A stretch of DNA of 64,000 nt from the NCBI GenBank assembly GCA_016794425.1, contig JAEUHR010000003.1, positions 186,001 to 250,000 on the forward strand, read 5' to 3'. Position numbers and translations under genes: made by a program. The notes below the pieces were generated by a model. The model saw only the letters and a program-made list of their open reading frames with translations, was not told the DNA's origin and searched no databases. Origin of the DNA: Planctomycetota bacterium (GTDB lineage Bacteria > Planctomycetota > UBA1135 > UBA2386). This document shows, in pieces, positions 44,376 through 51,814 of this stretch (the stretch's first letter is position 1; every line of letters starts with the position of its first letter).

Positions 44376-45983
44376 ATGCCGAAGAACGCGGGGTCGCGCG
44401 TGAACCCGCTGCCACCGACCCCGCTGCCGCGGCCCCGCCGCCTGCTCGCCGCCCTGCTGGCCACCGCCGCCGGTGGGCTCGGCACGCTGCCGGCGCAGAC
44501 CGATCTGCAGGCGCCGGCACCGGGCGGTGGCGGCCCGTCCGCGTCGGTCTGGTGCCGCGCCGGCGACGAACTGCTCGAGCGCGAGGATCCGGTCGGTGCG
44601 TGGCGCGCGTTCCGGCAGGCCCTGCAGCTGCTGCCGGCCGAACCGCCGGCGCAGATCGGCATCGGCCGCGCGCACCTGATGCTCGGCAACAGCGCGTTCG
44701 CGACCTCGTACGCGACCGCGGCGCTGGCGGCCGACCCCGGCAACCAGGACGGCATGGCGCTGTGCGTGCGGGCGTTGATCCGCGGCCGCGCGTTCGACGA
44801 GGCCGTCGCGCGTGCGGCTGGCTTCGTCGCGCGTACGCTCGATCCGACGCCGGAGCTGCTGGCGGCGCGTGCATCGGCGCTGTTCCGCGTGCAGCGCATC
44901 GACGACGCCGCGGCCGGCTACCGCGACGTGCTGGCGCTCGACCCGCTGCACGCCGAAGGCAACCTGCGACTCGGTTCGGGCCTGCTGCCGCCTGGCGAAG
45001 CGCCGATCGACGCCGATCTGCGGGCCGCGGCAGCGGCGGCCGCGAGCGGCGACCACCAGGCCGCGATCGGGCGGCTGCGCTCGGTGCTGGCGCGCCGGCC
45101 GGACCACCCGATCGCGCACCGGCTGCTCGGCGAGGTGCGCTTCGCGCAGCGCACGGCGAACGGCATGGCCGCGGCCGAGCCGGCGTTCCGCGAACTGGCG
45201 CAGCTGCTGCCGGCGCCCGACGTGCGGCAGCTGCCGGTGGCGCAGTTCGTGCGCGGCTACGAGACGCTGTCGGCGCCGCGCAAACGCGTCGTCGACCGCA
45301 CGGCCGCCCTGTTCGCGACGCGGTTGCCGAAGCTGGTCGCGGTCGGCGGCACGCACGACCTGCTGACCGAACTCGAACGCACGACCGACGCCGCGTCGCG
45401 CCGCATGCTGCGCGGCCGGCGCACGTTCGACGGCCGCGTCTGGGACGACGTGCGCGGCGTCGGCGGCATCCAGGCGGCGACCGGCATCGAGGCGCTCGAC
45501 GATGCGGCCATGTTCGGGTTCGACACGCTGGCGCACGAGGTCGCGCACCAGGTGCACATGCACACGTTCTCGCCGCTGCAGCGGGCGCGGATCCGCGCGC
45601 TCTACCAGCAGGCACTGCAGCACGGCCGCTGCCTCGACTACTACGCCGCCAGCAACGAGGCCGAGTACTTCGGCCAGGGCATCGAGGCGTTCGTCAGCCT
45701 CGCCAAGCGCCCCGGCGGCGAGACCACGCACGGCCACACGCGGTTCGAGCTGTTCGCGGTCGACCGGCCGCTGCACGACTTCATCGCCGAGCTGGTCGAC
45801 TACGACCCGCTGGCCGATGCGCAGCGGCGCGAGCCGATCCTGGCCGCCGCGGTGCGCGTGGCGATCCGCTGCGGCCGCCCCGGCGAGGCGGTGACCGCGG
45901 CGTCGATGCTGGCCGAGGGGCCGCAGCGCGACGAACTGCTGGCCGCGGCGCGCACCGCCGAAGCCGCCGCCCGCTGCTTCTGA
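44376..45983 (+). CDS. secreted TPR protein with HExxH metallopeptidase-like domain
   Basis: 535 aa from the ATG at 44376; a GTG at 44400 would leave a more usual signal-peptide length. The signal segment is LLAALLATAAGGLGTLPAQ. Residues about 50-310 are TPR-like repeats (ALQLLPAEPPAQIGIGRAHL, RSVLARRPDHPIAHRLLGEV). The C-terminal part holds TLAHEVAHQVHMHTF, a zinc-binding HExxH helix, and a later NEAEYFGQGIEAFVSLA whose Glu could be the third ligand, as in gluzincins. It is probably an envelope or extracellular metalloprotease. The family is not identified. Confidence 0.7.
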   Translation: MPKNAGSRVNPLPPTPLPRPRRLLAALLATAAGGLGTLPAQTDLQAPAPGGGGPSASVWCRAGDELLEREDPVGAWRAFRQALQLLPAEPPAQIGIGRAHLMLGNSAFATSYATAALAADPGNQDGMALCVRALIRGRAFDEAVARAAGFVARTLDPTPELLAARASALFRVQRIDDAAAGYRDVLALDPLHAEGNLRLGSGLLPPGEAPIDADLRAAAAAAASGDHQAAIGRLRSVLARRPDHPIAHRLLGEVRFAQRTANGMAAAEPAFRELAQLLPAPDVRQLPVAQFVRGYETLSAPRKRVVDRTAALFATRLPKLVAVGGTHDLLTELERTTDAASRRMLRGRRTFDGRVWDDVRGVGGIQAATGIEALDDAAMFGFDTLAHEVAHQVHMHTFSPLQRARIRALYQQALQHGRCLDYYAASNEAEYFGQGIEAFVSLAKRPGGETTHGHTRFELFAVDRPLHDFIAELVDYDPLADAQRREPILAAAVRVAIRCGRPGEAVTAASMLAEGPQRDELLAAARTAEAAARCF

Positions 45984-46040
45984 GCCGAATCGCCGCCGAT
46001 CCGACGATCGGGTGCCACCGTTCGGCCGCGCGGCGCACTG

Positions 46041-46742
46041 ATGCAGTGCATGGAAGACGCGAGCGACGGATCGGTGGTGGGGCGGCACGGGCCGCGCGAA
46101 CGGTTGCGGCAGCTCGGCGAACCGCGGCTCGGCGACGCCGAGTGCCTGGCGCTGGTGCTGCGCACCGGCACGCGCGGGGAACCGGCGGAACTGGTCGCGC
46201 AGCGCCTGCTGCGGCGGTTCGGCGGGTTGCCCGGCGTGGCGGCGGCGAGCCTGCACGAACTGGCCGGCGAACGCGGCATCGGCCCGGTGCGCGCGGCGGC
46301 GCTGGTGGCGGCGTTCGGCCTGGCGCGGCGGCTGGTCGAGGCGTCGCTGCGGCCCGGCACGCGCGTGCGCAACGCCGGCTGCGTCGCGCGTGTGGTGCGC
46401 GACTCGGCGCGCGGATCGCGCCGCGAGAGCTTCTACGCGATGCTGCTCGACACCCGCCATCGGGTGCTGGCGCTGCACGTGGTCAGCACCGGCGGGCTCG
46501 ACGGCGCGCCGGTGCACCCGCGCGAGGTGTTCTCGCCGGCGATCCGCGACGGCGCGGCGGCAGTCGTCGTCGCCCACAACCACCCGTCCGGCGACCCGAC
46601 GCCGAGCGCCGAGGACCGGCTCGTGACGGCGCGGCTGCGCGAGGCGGGGCAGCTGGTCGGCATCGCGGTGCTCGACCACCTCGTCGTCGGCGACGACCGC
46701 TACTACAGTTTCGCCGACGAGGCGTTCTTCTCGTTCCGGTAG
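46041..46742 (+). CDS. radC: RadC-family JAB1/MPN-domain protein
   Basis: 233 aa. An N-terminal helix-hairpin-helix-like region (PRERLRQLGEPRLGDAECLALVLRTG) is followed by the JAMM-type domain with zinc ligands in HPREVFSPAIRDGAAAVVVAHNHPSG and the SGDPTPSAED segment. The family is widespread, often on mobile elements, and its biochemical role is unresolved; the historical link to DNA repair is doubtful. The start could also be the ATG at 46050. Nothing around it suggests a mobile element. Confidence 0.93.
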   Translation: MQCMEDASDGSVVGRHGPRERLRQLGEPRLGDAECLALVLRTGTRGEPAELVAQRLLRRFGGLPGVAAASLHELAGERGIGPVRAAALVAAFGLARRLVEASLRPGTRVRNAGCVARVVRDSARGSRRESFYAMLLDTRHRVLALHVVSTGGLDGAPVHPREVFSPAIRDGAAAVVVAHNHPSGDPTPSAEDRLVTARLREAGQLVGIAVLDHLVVGDDRYYSFADEAFFSFR

Positions 46743-46834
46743 GCGTGGACGCCCGGCGGCCGCGGATTTTCCGGCGATTGCGCCGGATGCCGGCCGGCGG
46801 CCGGTTCCTCCCCGGCGAACCCTGTCACCGCCGC

Positions 46835-49234
46835 ATGCACCGACCGACCCGCGACCAGTTCGAAGCGCTCGTCCGCGACCACCACGCCGCCGTGCACCGC
46901 AGTGCGCGGCGCTGGCTCGGCGCGGACGCGGCGCTCGACGTGACCCAGGACGTGTTCGTCCGGGTGCTCGAGGGCAAGGTGCGGCTCGCGACCGCGCACG
47001 AGCCCCGGGCCGTGTTGTGCTGGCTCGCGACGCGGCTCGCCGCCAACCGGCGGCGCAGCGAGCGGCGGCGGCAGCGGCACGAGGAGGACGCCATGATGCA
47101 GACCGAAGACCACAACCGTACCGCTCCCGATCCGGCGCAGCTCGCCGCCGCCGACCAGCTGCAGCGCCACGTCCACGAACTGGTCGACGCGCTGCCGGAC
47201 GACCTGCGGCTGCCGCTGCAGCTGCACTGCCAGGACCGGCTGTCGTTCGCCGAGGTCGGGCTCGCGCTGCGCGTGCCGACGTCGACCGCGCACGACCGCG
47301 TGCAGCAGGCGCTGCGACGCTTGCGCACCGCCCTCGTCGGCCGCGGCATCACGCTGGCCGCGGCCGGTCTGCCGCAGCTGGTCGCCGACCTGCGGCCGCC
47401 GGTGCCGGTCGGGCTCGAGCAGCGCCTGCTGGCGCTCGGCGACGGTGCCGCGGCGGTCGGCAGCGGGTTCGCGGCGAAGGTCGCGCTCGGCGCCGCGGCG
47501 CTGCTGACCACGGTCGCGATCGGCGCGTTCGCCTGGTGGGGGCAACGGCCCGCGGCGGCGCCGGCGGCGACGGTGGTGCTGCCGGCCGCGGCCAGCGCCG
47601 GCACGACGCCGGCGGTCGCCACCGCGCCGCAGGAACCCGCCGGTCGGCCGCCGGTGCCGTCGGTGCGCACCGAGGCGCCACCGCCGCCGTCGCCCGTCCC
47701 GTCGCCGGGCTCGGTCCGGGAGTGGCGCACGGCGGTGTTCCACGGCAGCGTGCGCGATGCCGCGGCCTGGCCGGTCGCCGGCGCCAGGGTCGAGGCGGTT
47801 GCCGCGGGCGGCCTGAAGGCGATGGAACTCGGTGCGGTGACCACCGGTGCCGACGGCCGGTTCTGGCTCGAGCTGGGCCCGCACACGCTGGCGCCGAGCG
47901 CGGTCCGGCTGCGCGTCCTGGAGGACGGGCGGCTGCTGCTGGAGACCGACGAACTCGCGCTGCCGCGCGCCGCCGAGGCGCCGTCGCTCGAACTGGTGCT
48001 GCCGGCCGCGGTCGGCATCGCGACCGCGCGCTACGAACTGACGGTCGAAGTCGCGGCCGCCGACGGCAGCGTGCTGCCGGCGGTGCCGGTGCAGCTGCTC
48101 GGCGACGCGGTGCCTGCGCCGCGGCCCGGCCAGTCGCCGCCCGAGGCCGAAGCCAGCACGGACCGCACCGGCAGCGCGCGGCTGCGCGGGCGCGGGCTCG
48201 GCGCCAAGTGGCTGTTCGTCGACGGCCGCAGCGCCGGTCAGGCGGCCGCCTTCGTGCCGCTGGCGCTCGACCGCGCGGGCCCGCACTTCCACCGCGTCGT
48301 GCTGCCGGTCGGCGGCCGGCTCGACGTGCAGATCGGCCGGCTCGACGGCCAGCCGCTGGAGTGGGCCAACGTCTGGCTCGAGCACGAGGCCAGCGGCCTG
48401 CTGCACCGGGCCGAACTCGTCGGCGACGGCCGCGCGTCGTTCGCCGGCCTCGGGGCCGGCCACCACACGCTGCACGTCACGTCGGACTGGAACCTGTCGC
48501 CGGCACAGCGCCGCGGCCTCGCCGCCGGCGACCCGCTGGTGACGGTGCAGCTGAAGCGCCGCGACGACGAGCGTGCCGTCGGCGACTGCATGGCCGAACT
48601 GCACGGCGAACTGGTCGACGCCGGCACCGGCACCGTGGTCGAGTGGACCGGGTTCGAGGTCGACGTGTTGCCGCTGCGCGCCGGCGTCTCGACGCTGCCG
48701 ACCGACTGGCTGCAGCCGCGCGGGCCGTTCCAGACCATGGTCACCGACGACCGCTACACGCGCTTCCACGAGGTCGGCCTCGCCGCCGGCCGGCACGGCA
48801 TCGTCGTCACGGTGCCGGGCTACGCGACCACGGTCGTGCCGGTCGAACTGCGCGCCGGCGAGGTGCGCACGGGCCTGCGCGTGCCGCTGCGGCGCGGCGG
48901 CACCGTGCGCGGCCGCGTCGTCGACGAGCGCGGCCAGCCGGTCGAATCGTGCACCGTGATGCCGGTCGGGTTCGGCGAACTCGGCGACCGGATCGTCGCC
49001 GGCTGGCGCGCGCTGCAGCCGGGCGATGCGGACCAGGCGCCGGAGCCGTGTGATCCGCCGCGGCGCTTCTGGACCGACGCCGAGGGCCGGTTCGAACTGA
49101 CGGGTGTGCAGCCCGACGTCGAATTGCGCCTCGTCGCGCACCGCCGCCAGGGCGGCATCGCGGTCGGTCCGGCGCTGGTCGTGCGCGACGGCGAGACGCA
49201 GGCCGGAATCGAACTGGTGCTCGAGCCGCGCTGA
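46835..49234 (+). CDS. ECF-like sigma factor fused to a membrane anchor and carboxypeptidase-regulatory-like repeats
   Basis: 799 aa in one uninterrupted frame. Residues 1-175 form a sigma factor: region 2 (FEALVRDHHAAVHRSARRWL, LDVTQDVFVRVLEG, LCWLATRLAANRRRS) and region 4 (LPDDLRLPLQLHCQDRLSFAEV, PTSTAHDRVQQAL). A transmembrane segment (KVALGAAALLTTVAIGAFAW) lies near 212-233. Outside the membrane come a Pro/Ala linker and several beta-sandwich repeats of carboxypeptidase-regulatory type (VFHGSVRDAAAWPVAGARVE, GTVRGRVVDERGQPVESCTV). No separate anti-sigma gene follows. The sigma part would be tethered to the membrane unless cut free. A motif shared with another sigma gene is at 46766-46782. 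Confidence 0.85.
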   Translation: MHRPTRDQFEALVRDHHAAVHRSARRWLGADAALDVTQDVFVRVLEGKVRLATAHEPRAVLCWLATRLAANRRRSERRRQRHEEDAMMQTEDHNRTAPDPAQLAAADQLQRHVHELVDALPDDLRLPLQLHCQDRLSFAEVGLALRVPTSTAHDRVQQALRRLRTALVGRGITLAAAGLPQLVADLRPPVPVGLEQRLLALGDGAAAVGSGFAAKVALGAAALLTTVAIGAFAWWGQRPAAAPAATVVLPAAASAGTTPAVATAPQEPAGRPPVPSVRTEAPPPPSPVPSPGSVREWRTAVFHGSVRDAAAWPVAGARVEAVAAGGLKAMELGAVTTGADGRFWLELGPHTLAPSAVRLRVLEDGRLLLETDELALPRAAEAPSLELVLPAAVGIATARYELTVEVAAADGSVLPAVPVQLLGDAVPAPRPGQSPPEAEASTDRTGSARLRGRGLGAKWLFVDGRSAGQAAAFVPLALDRAGPHFHRVVLPVGGRLDVQIGRLDGQPLEWANVWLEHEASGLLHRAELVGDGRASFAGLGAGHHTLHVTSDWNLSPAQRRGLAAGDPLVTVQLKRRDDERAVGDCMAELHGELVDAGTGTVVEWTGFEVDVLPLRAGVSTLPTDWLQPRGPFQTMVTDDRYTRFHEVGLAAGRHGIVVTVPGYATTVVPVELRAGEVRTGLRVPLRRGGTVRGRVVDERGQPVESCTVMPVGFGELGDRIVAGWRALQPGDADQAPEPCDPPRRFWTDAEGRFELTGVQPDVELRLVAHRRQGGIAVGPALVVRDGETQAGIELVLEPR

Positions 49235-49239
49235 CGCGG

Positions 49240-50208
49240 TCAGCGCGGTCCGTTCGCGTCGGCGGCGGGATCCTGCAGCGTCGCCGAGATCAGCGTGACC
49301 AGGTAGTCGCCGTCGGCGCGCTGGGCCGCCAGCACGGCGAGGTCGCCCGGTGCCAGATGCGCGGTCTGGCGCAGGTGCACGCCCGACGTGCGCGGCAGCT
49401 GGATCGTCACCGGCACGCCGGTGCCGAGGTCGGTCGTGAACTCGGCGATCGGCTCGACGACGGTCTGGGTGCGGACGTCGCAGTGCACCGCGATCAACCC
49501 GTCCGCGAGCAGCACGGCGCACAGGTCGCTCTGCACGCCGTCCCACGTGGTCTCGACGATCGGCTCGGCGACCAGCCGATCGCCCTGCCGTTCGAGTTCG
49601 AAGTCCTTCACGAACGGGATCTGGCGCACGATCTGCAGGCTGCACCGCTGCAGCGGCGAGGACAGCAGGCGAGGCGCCGTCACGACCTCGGCGCCGGTGG
49701 CCTGCGTGACCTCGGCCAGCAGCGCGGCTGCGTTCGCCGCCGGCACGACGGTCTCGAAGCCGAGCACCTTGCCGGCGGCATCGGTGCGCGCGACGAGCTT
49801 CGGGCGCAGCATGCGGTCGAACGTCGTCGCCGGCATGCGCACGACGTGCGTCGCCGTGTCGACCAGGGCCTCACGGTGCGCCGCGGCGTGGTCGAGCAGC
49901 CGCTCGAGGCTCGCGATCTGTGCCGGCCTGCCGAGCAGCGCAAGCCAGCGGCCACCGAGCACCGTCAGGTCGTCGCCGGCGCCGAGCGGCGGTTCGACGT
50001 GCGCGCGCAGCAGACCGGCGATCGACGCATCCCAGCTCGCCGGGCGCTGCGCGACGCCGGCGGCGAGTTCCGCCGGTTCCGCGGCCGGCAGCGCGCGGTC
50101 GAGGTCGAACAGGCGCAGCAGGCGGCCCTGGCCGTCCGGCACCGGCATGTCCTGCGCGGCGAGCGGCGCGAGGCACGCGAACACGGTCGAGAACAGGCGT
50201 AGCGTCAT
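49240..50208 (-). CDS. secreted protein with secretin-like C-terminal region
   Basis: 322 aa from the ATG at 50208, which overlaps the anti-sigma stop. The signal peptide is MTLRLFSTVFACLAPLAAQ. The second half (about 150-315) follows the pattern of the secretin core: EVVTAPRLLSSPLQRCSLQIVRQIPFVKDFE, an acidic beta-rich middle, then VTIQLPRTSGVHLRQTAHLAPGDLAVLA. In true secretins the equivalent segment is SAPRLLTLNGQ...QEIPY. It is far shorter than a secretin (usually 600 aa or more) and lacks clear N-domains, so it probably does not form a pore. It is the third gene of a sigma/anti-sigma operon. Confidence 0.6.
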   Translation of the reverse strand: MTLRLFSTVFACLAPLAAQDMPVPDGQGRLLRLFDLDRALPAAEPAELAAGVAQRPASWDASIAGLLRAHVEPPLGAGDDLTVLGGRWLALLGRPAQIASLERLLDHAAAHREALVDTATHVVRMPATTFDRMLRPKLVARTDAAGKVLGFETVVPAANAAALLAEVTQATGAEVVTAPRLLSSPLQRCSLQIVRQIPFVKDFELERQGDRLVAEPIVETTWDGVQSDLCAVLLADGLIAVHCDVRTQTVVEPIAEFTTDLGTGVPVTIQLPRTSGVHLRQTAHLAPGDLAVLAAQRADGDYLVTLISATLQDPAADANGPR

Positions 50209-50615
50209 CGATGGTGGCTCCGGGACTCGTAGGCGATCAGCGACGTGGCAGGCGACGACAGCAGCGACTCGCGCACCGTGAACTGCACCGCGGTCGCCGC
50301 GCGCGGCATGTGTTCCTGCCACTCGAACGACACGATGCGCGGCGTCGGTGCCGCACGGCCCACGAACCGGCCTGCGGCCACGGTGGCGAGTACGGCGAGG
50401 CCTGCGGCCGCCACGGCGACCGGCAGGCGGCGCCGCGGCCGGCGCGCCGCGGCGGGCCGGGCCGGCAACGCGCGCAGCCGGCTGCACAAGCGTGCGAACG
50501 CCACCAGCTGGGCCGGATGCGCGGCCAGGAACGCGACCAGGTCGGGGTCGTCGAGGGGATCGCTGCGGGCGTCGAGCTGCGCCTGCAGCCGGCGCTCGAA
50601 GTCGTGCTGGTTCAC
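50205..50615 (-). CDS. probable membrane anti-sigma factor
   Basis: 136 aa from a GTG overlapping the sigma-factor stop (GTGA). The cytoplasmic part (about 1-70) is helical (DFERRLQAQLDARSDPLDD, HPAQLVAFARLCSRLRAL) without the zinc-finger HxxxCxxC motif. One transmembrane helix (LPVAVAAAGLAVLATVAAG) and a periplasmic tail follow. The call rests on gene order, size and topology rather than on a recognised anti-sigma domain. Confidence 0.65.
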   Translation of the reverse strand: MNQHDFERRLQAQLDARSDPLDDPDLVAFLAAHPAQLVAFARLCSRLRALPARPAAARRPRRRLPVAVAAAGLAVLATVAAGRFVGRAAPTPRIVSFEWQEHMPRAATAVQFTVRESLLSSPATSLIAYESRSHHR

Positions 50616-51103
50616 GGCTGTTCCTCCTGCAGCCGGCGCCGGGCGCGGTGCAGATGCGACTTGACGGTGTTCAGCGGCAGCCGGTGGGCCGCGGCGAGGT
50701 CGCGCAGCGAGCGGCCGTGCACGTGGAAGCCGAGCAGCAGGTCGCGTTCGAGCGGCGGCAGCGCGGCCAGGTGGTGGGAGACTTCGTCGCGCAGTTCGGC
50801 GCTGCACGGCGTGGCCGGCGCAGCGAGGTCCTCGGTGGCCGCCGTCGCCGGCTGGCGGGCGCGCCGCTGGCGGTGGTCGAGGTGGCAGCGGAACGCGGCC
50901 TGCAGCAGCCAGGCGAGCCCGTTGCCGGTCGCGTCGAACGAGTGGCGCAGGCGCCAGACCTTGGCCATCGTCTCCTGCAGCACGTCGTCGGCGTCGGCGC
51001 CGCAGAGCCGGCGCAGGAACCCGTGCACCGCCGGCGTGCTGCGGGCGAGGAACTGCGCGAACTCGGTGTCCACGAGGCGGCGGGGCTCCGTTCCGATCGG
51101 CAT
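50612..51103 (-). CDS. ECF-type RNA polymerase sigma factor
   Basis: 163 aa, compact. Region 2 is PAVHGFLRRLCGADADDVLQETMAKVWRL with LAWLLQAAFRCHLDHRQRR. Region 4 is LPPLERDLLLGFHVHGRSLRDLA with the HTH LPLNTVKSHLHRARRRL. It heads a three-gene overlapping operon with a membrane anti-sigma-like protein and a secretin-like secreted protein. The signal is unknown. The 104 bases upstream show no clear vegetative promoter. Confidence 0.92.
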   Translation of the reverse strand: MPIGTEPRRLVDTEFAQFLARSTPAVHGFLRRLCGADADDVLQETMAKVWRLRHSFDATGNGLAWLLQAAFRCHLDHRQRRARQPATAATEDLAAPATPCSAELRDEVSHHLAALPPLERDLLLGFHVHGRSLRDLAAAHRLPLNTVKSHLHRARRRLQEEQP

Positions 51104-51207
51104 CGGTGGCCGTTCTACCGCCGTGGGCCGGGGCCGGGTTGCAGAACCGAGAACCGGCGTGGATCACGCGCGGGTCGGGGCCTCGGGGCGCAGCTCCACC
51201 CGAGCCA

Positions 51208-51774
51208 TCAGTCCGGGCCGCGGCGCGCCGCGACCGGGTCGCCGGTCAGGAAGAACCGGCCACCGTGGCCGTGGTGGATCGTGCGCGGGCCACCGGCGGC
51301 GAAGCGCCAGGCCCCGTCGGCGAACAGCGCGTCGTCGGCCCAGGCCGCCAGGCACTCGAGCACGAACAGGTCGTGCTCGTCCTGCCGCGGCCGGTCGGGG
51401 AGCACGCGGCACTCGAGCCAGGCCGCACAACCGGCGACCAGCGGCGCCGCCACGTGCTGCGCCGGCTCGGTCGCGATCCCGAGCCGCGCGAACTTGTCGC
51501 CGTCGCGGCCGCTGCTCGAACCGACGGCCCAGGTCAGGTCGACCTGCGCGCTGGTCGGCGCGTGCAGCACACACTCGCCGGACGCTTCGAGCAGTTCGCG
51601 GGTCCAGGTGTCGCGCGCGATCACGGCGGCGAACTTCGGCGGTTCGAAGTCGAGCGGCATGACCCAGGCGGCGGCCATCACGTTGCGGCGGCCGCCGGCG
51701 GCGGTGGAGACCAACGTGGTCGGGCCGTGGTTCAGCAACCGGTAGGCGTGGCGCAGCGGGACGGCGGTTCGCAT
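51208..51774 (-). CDS. flavin reductase-like FMN-binding protein
   Basis: 188 aa from the ATG at 51774. The split-barrel flavin-binding fold is recognisable: LLNHGPTTLVSTAAGGRRNVMAAAWVMPLDFEPP, then FAAVIARDTWTRELLEASGECVLHAP. The segment VGSSSGRDGDKFARLGI follows, as in flavin reductases of the DIM6/NTAB type. It probably uses FMN to reduce a small substrate or to supply reduced flavin. A TATCCT hexamer (minus strand, 51781-51786) lies six bases before the ATG. Confidence 0.85.
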   Translation of the reverse strand: MRTAVPLRHAYRLLNHGPTTLVSTAAGGRRNVMAAAWVMPLDFEPPKFAAVIARDTWTRELLEASGECVLHAPTSAQVDLTWAVGSSSGRDGDKFARLGIATEPAQHVAAPLVAGCAAWLECRVLPDRPRQDEHDLFVLECLAAWADDALFADGAWRFAAGGPRTIHHGHGGRFFLTGDPVAARRGPD

Positions 51775-51814
51775 CGCGGCAGGATAGGGGCTCGCGCTCG
51801 CGTTCGCCGCCGGC

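Noticed and set aside
42881..46834. A long frame open from 42881 that joins onto the sigma-fusion gene
   Set aside because: It runs across three well-supported genes in another frame (SH3 protein, TPR peptidase, radC) and is low-complexity Arg/Ala/Gly sequence. It reflects high GC. The real start is the ATG at 46835.
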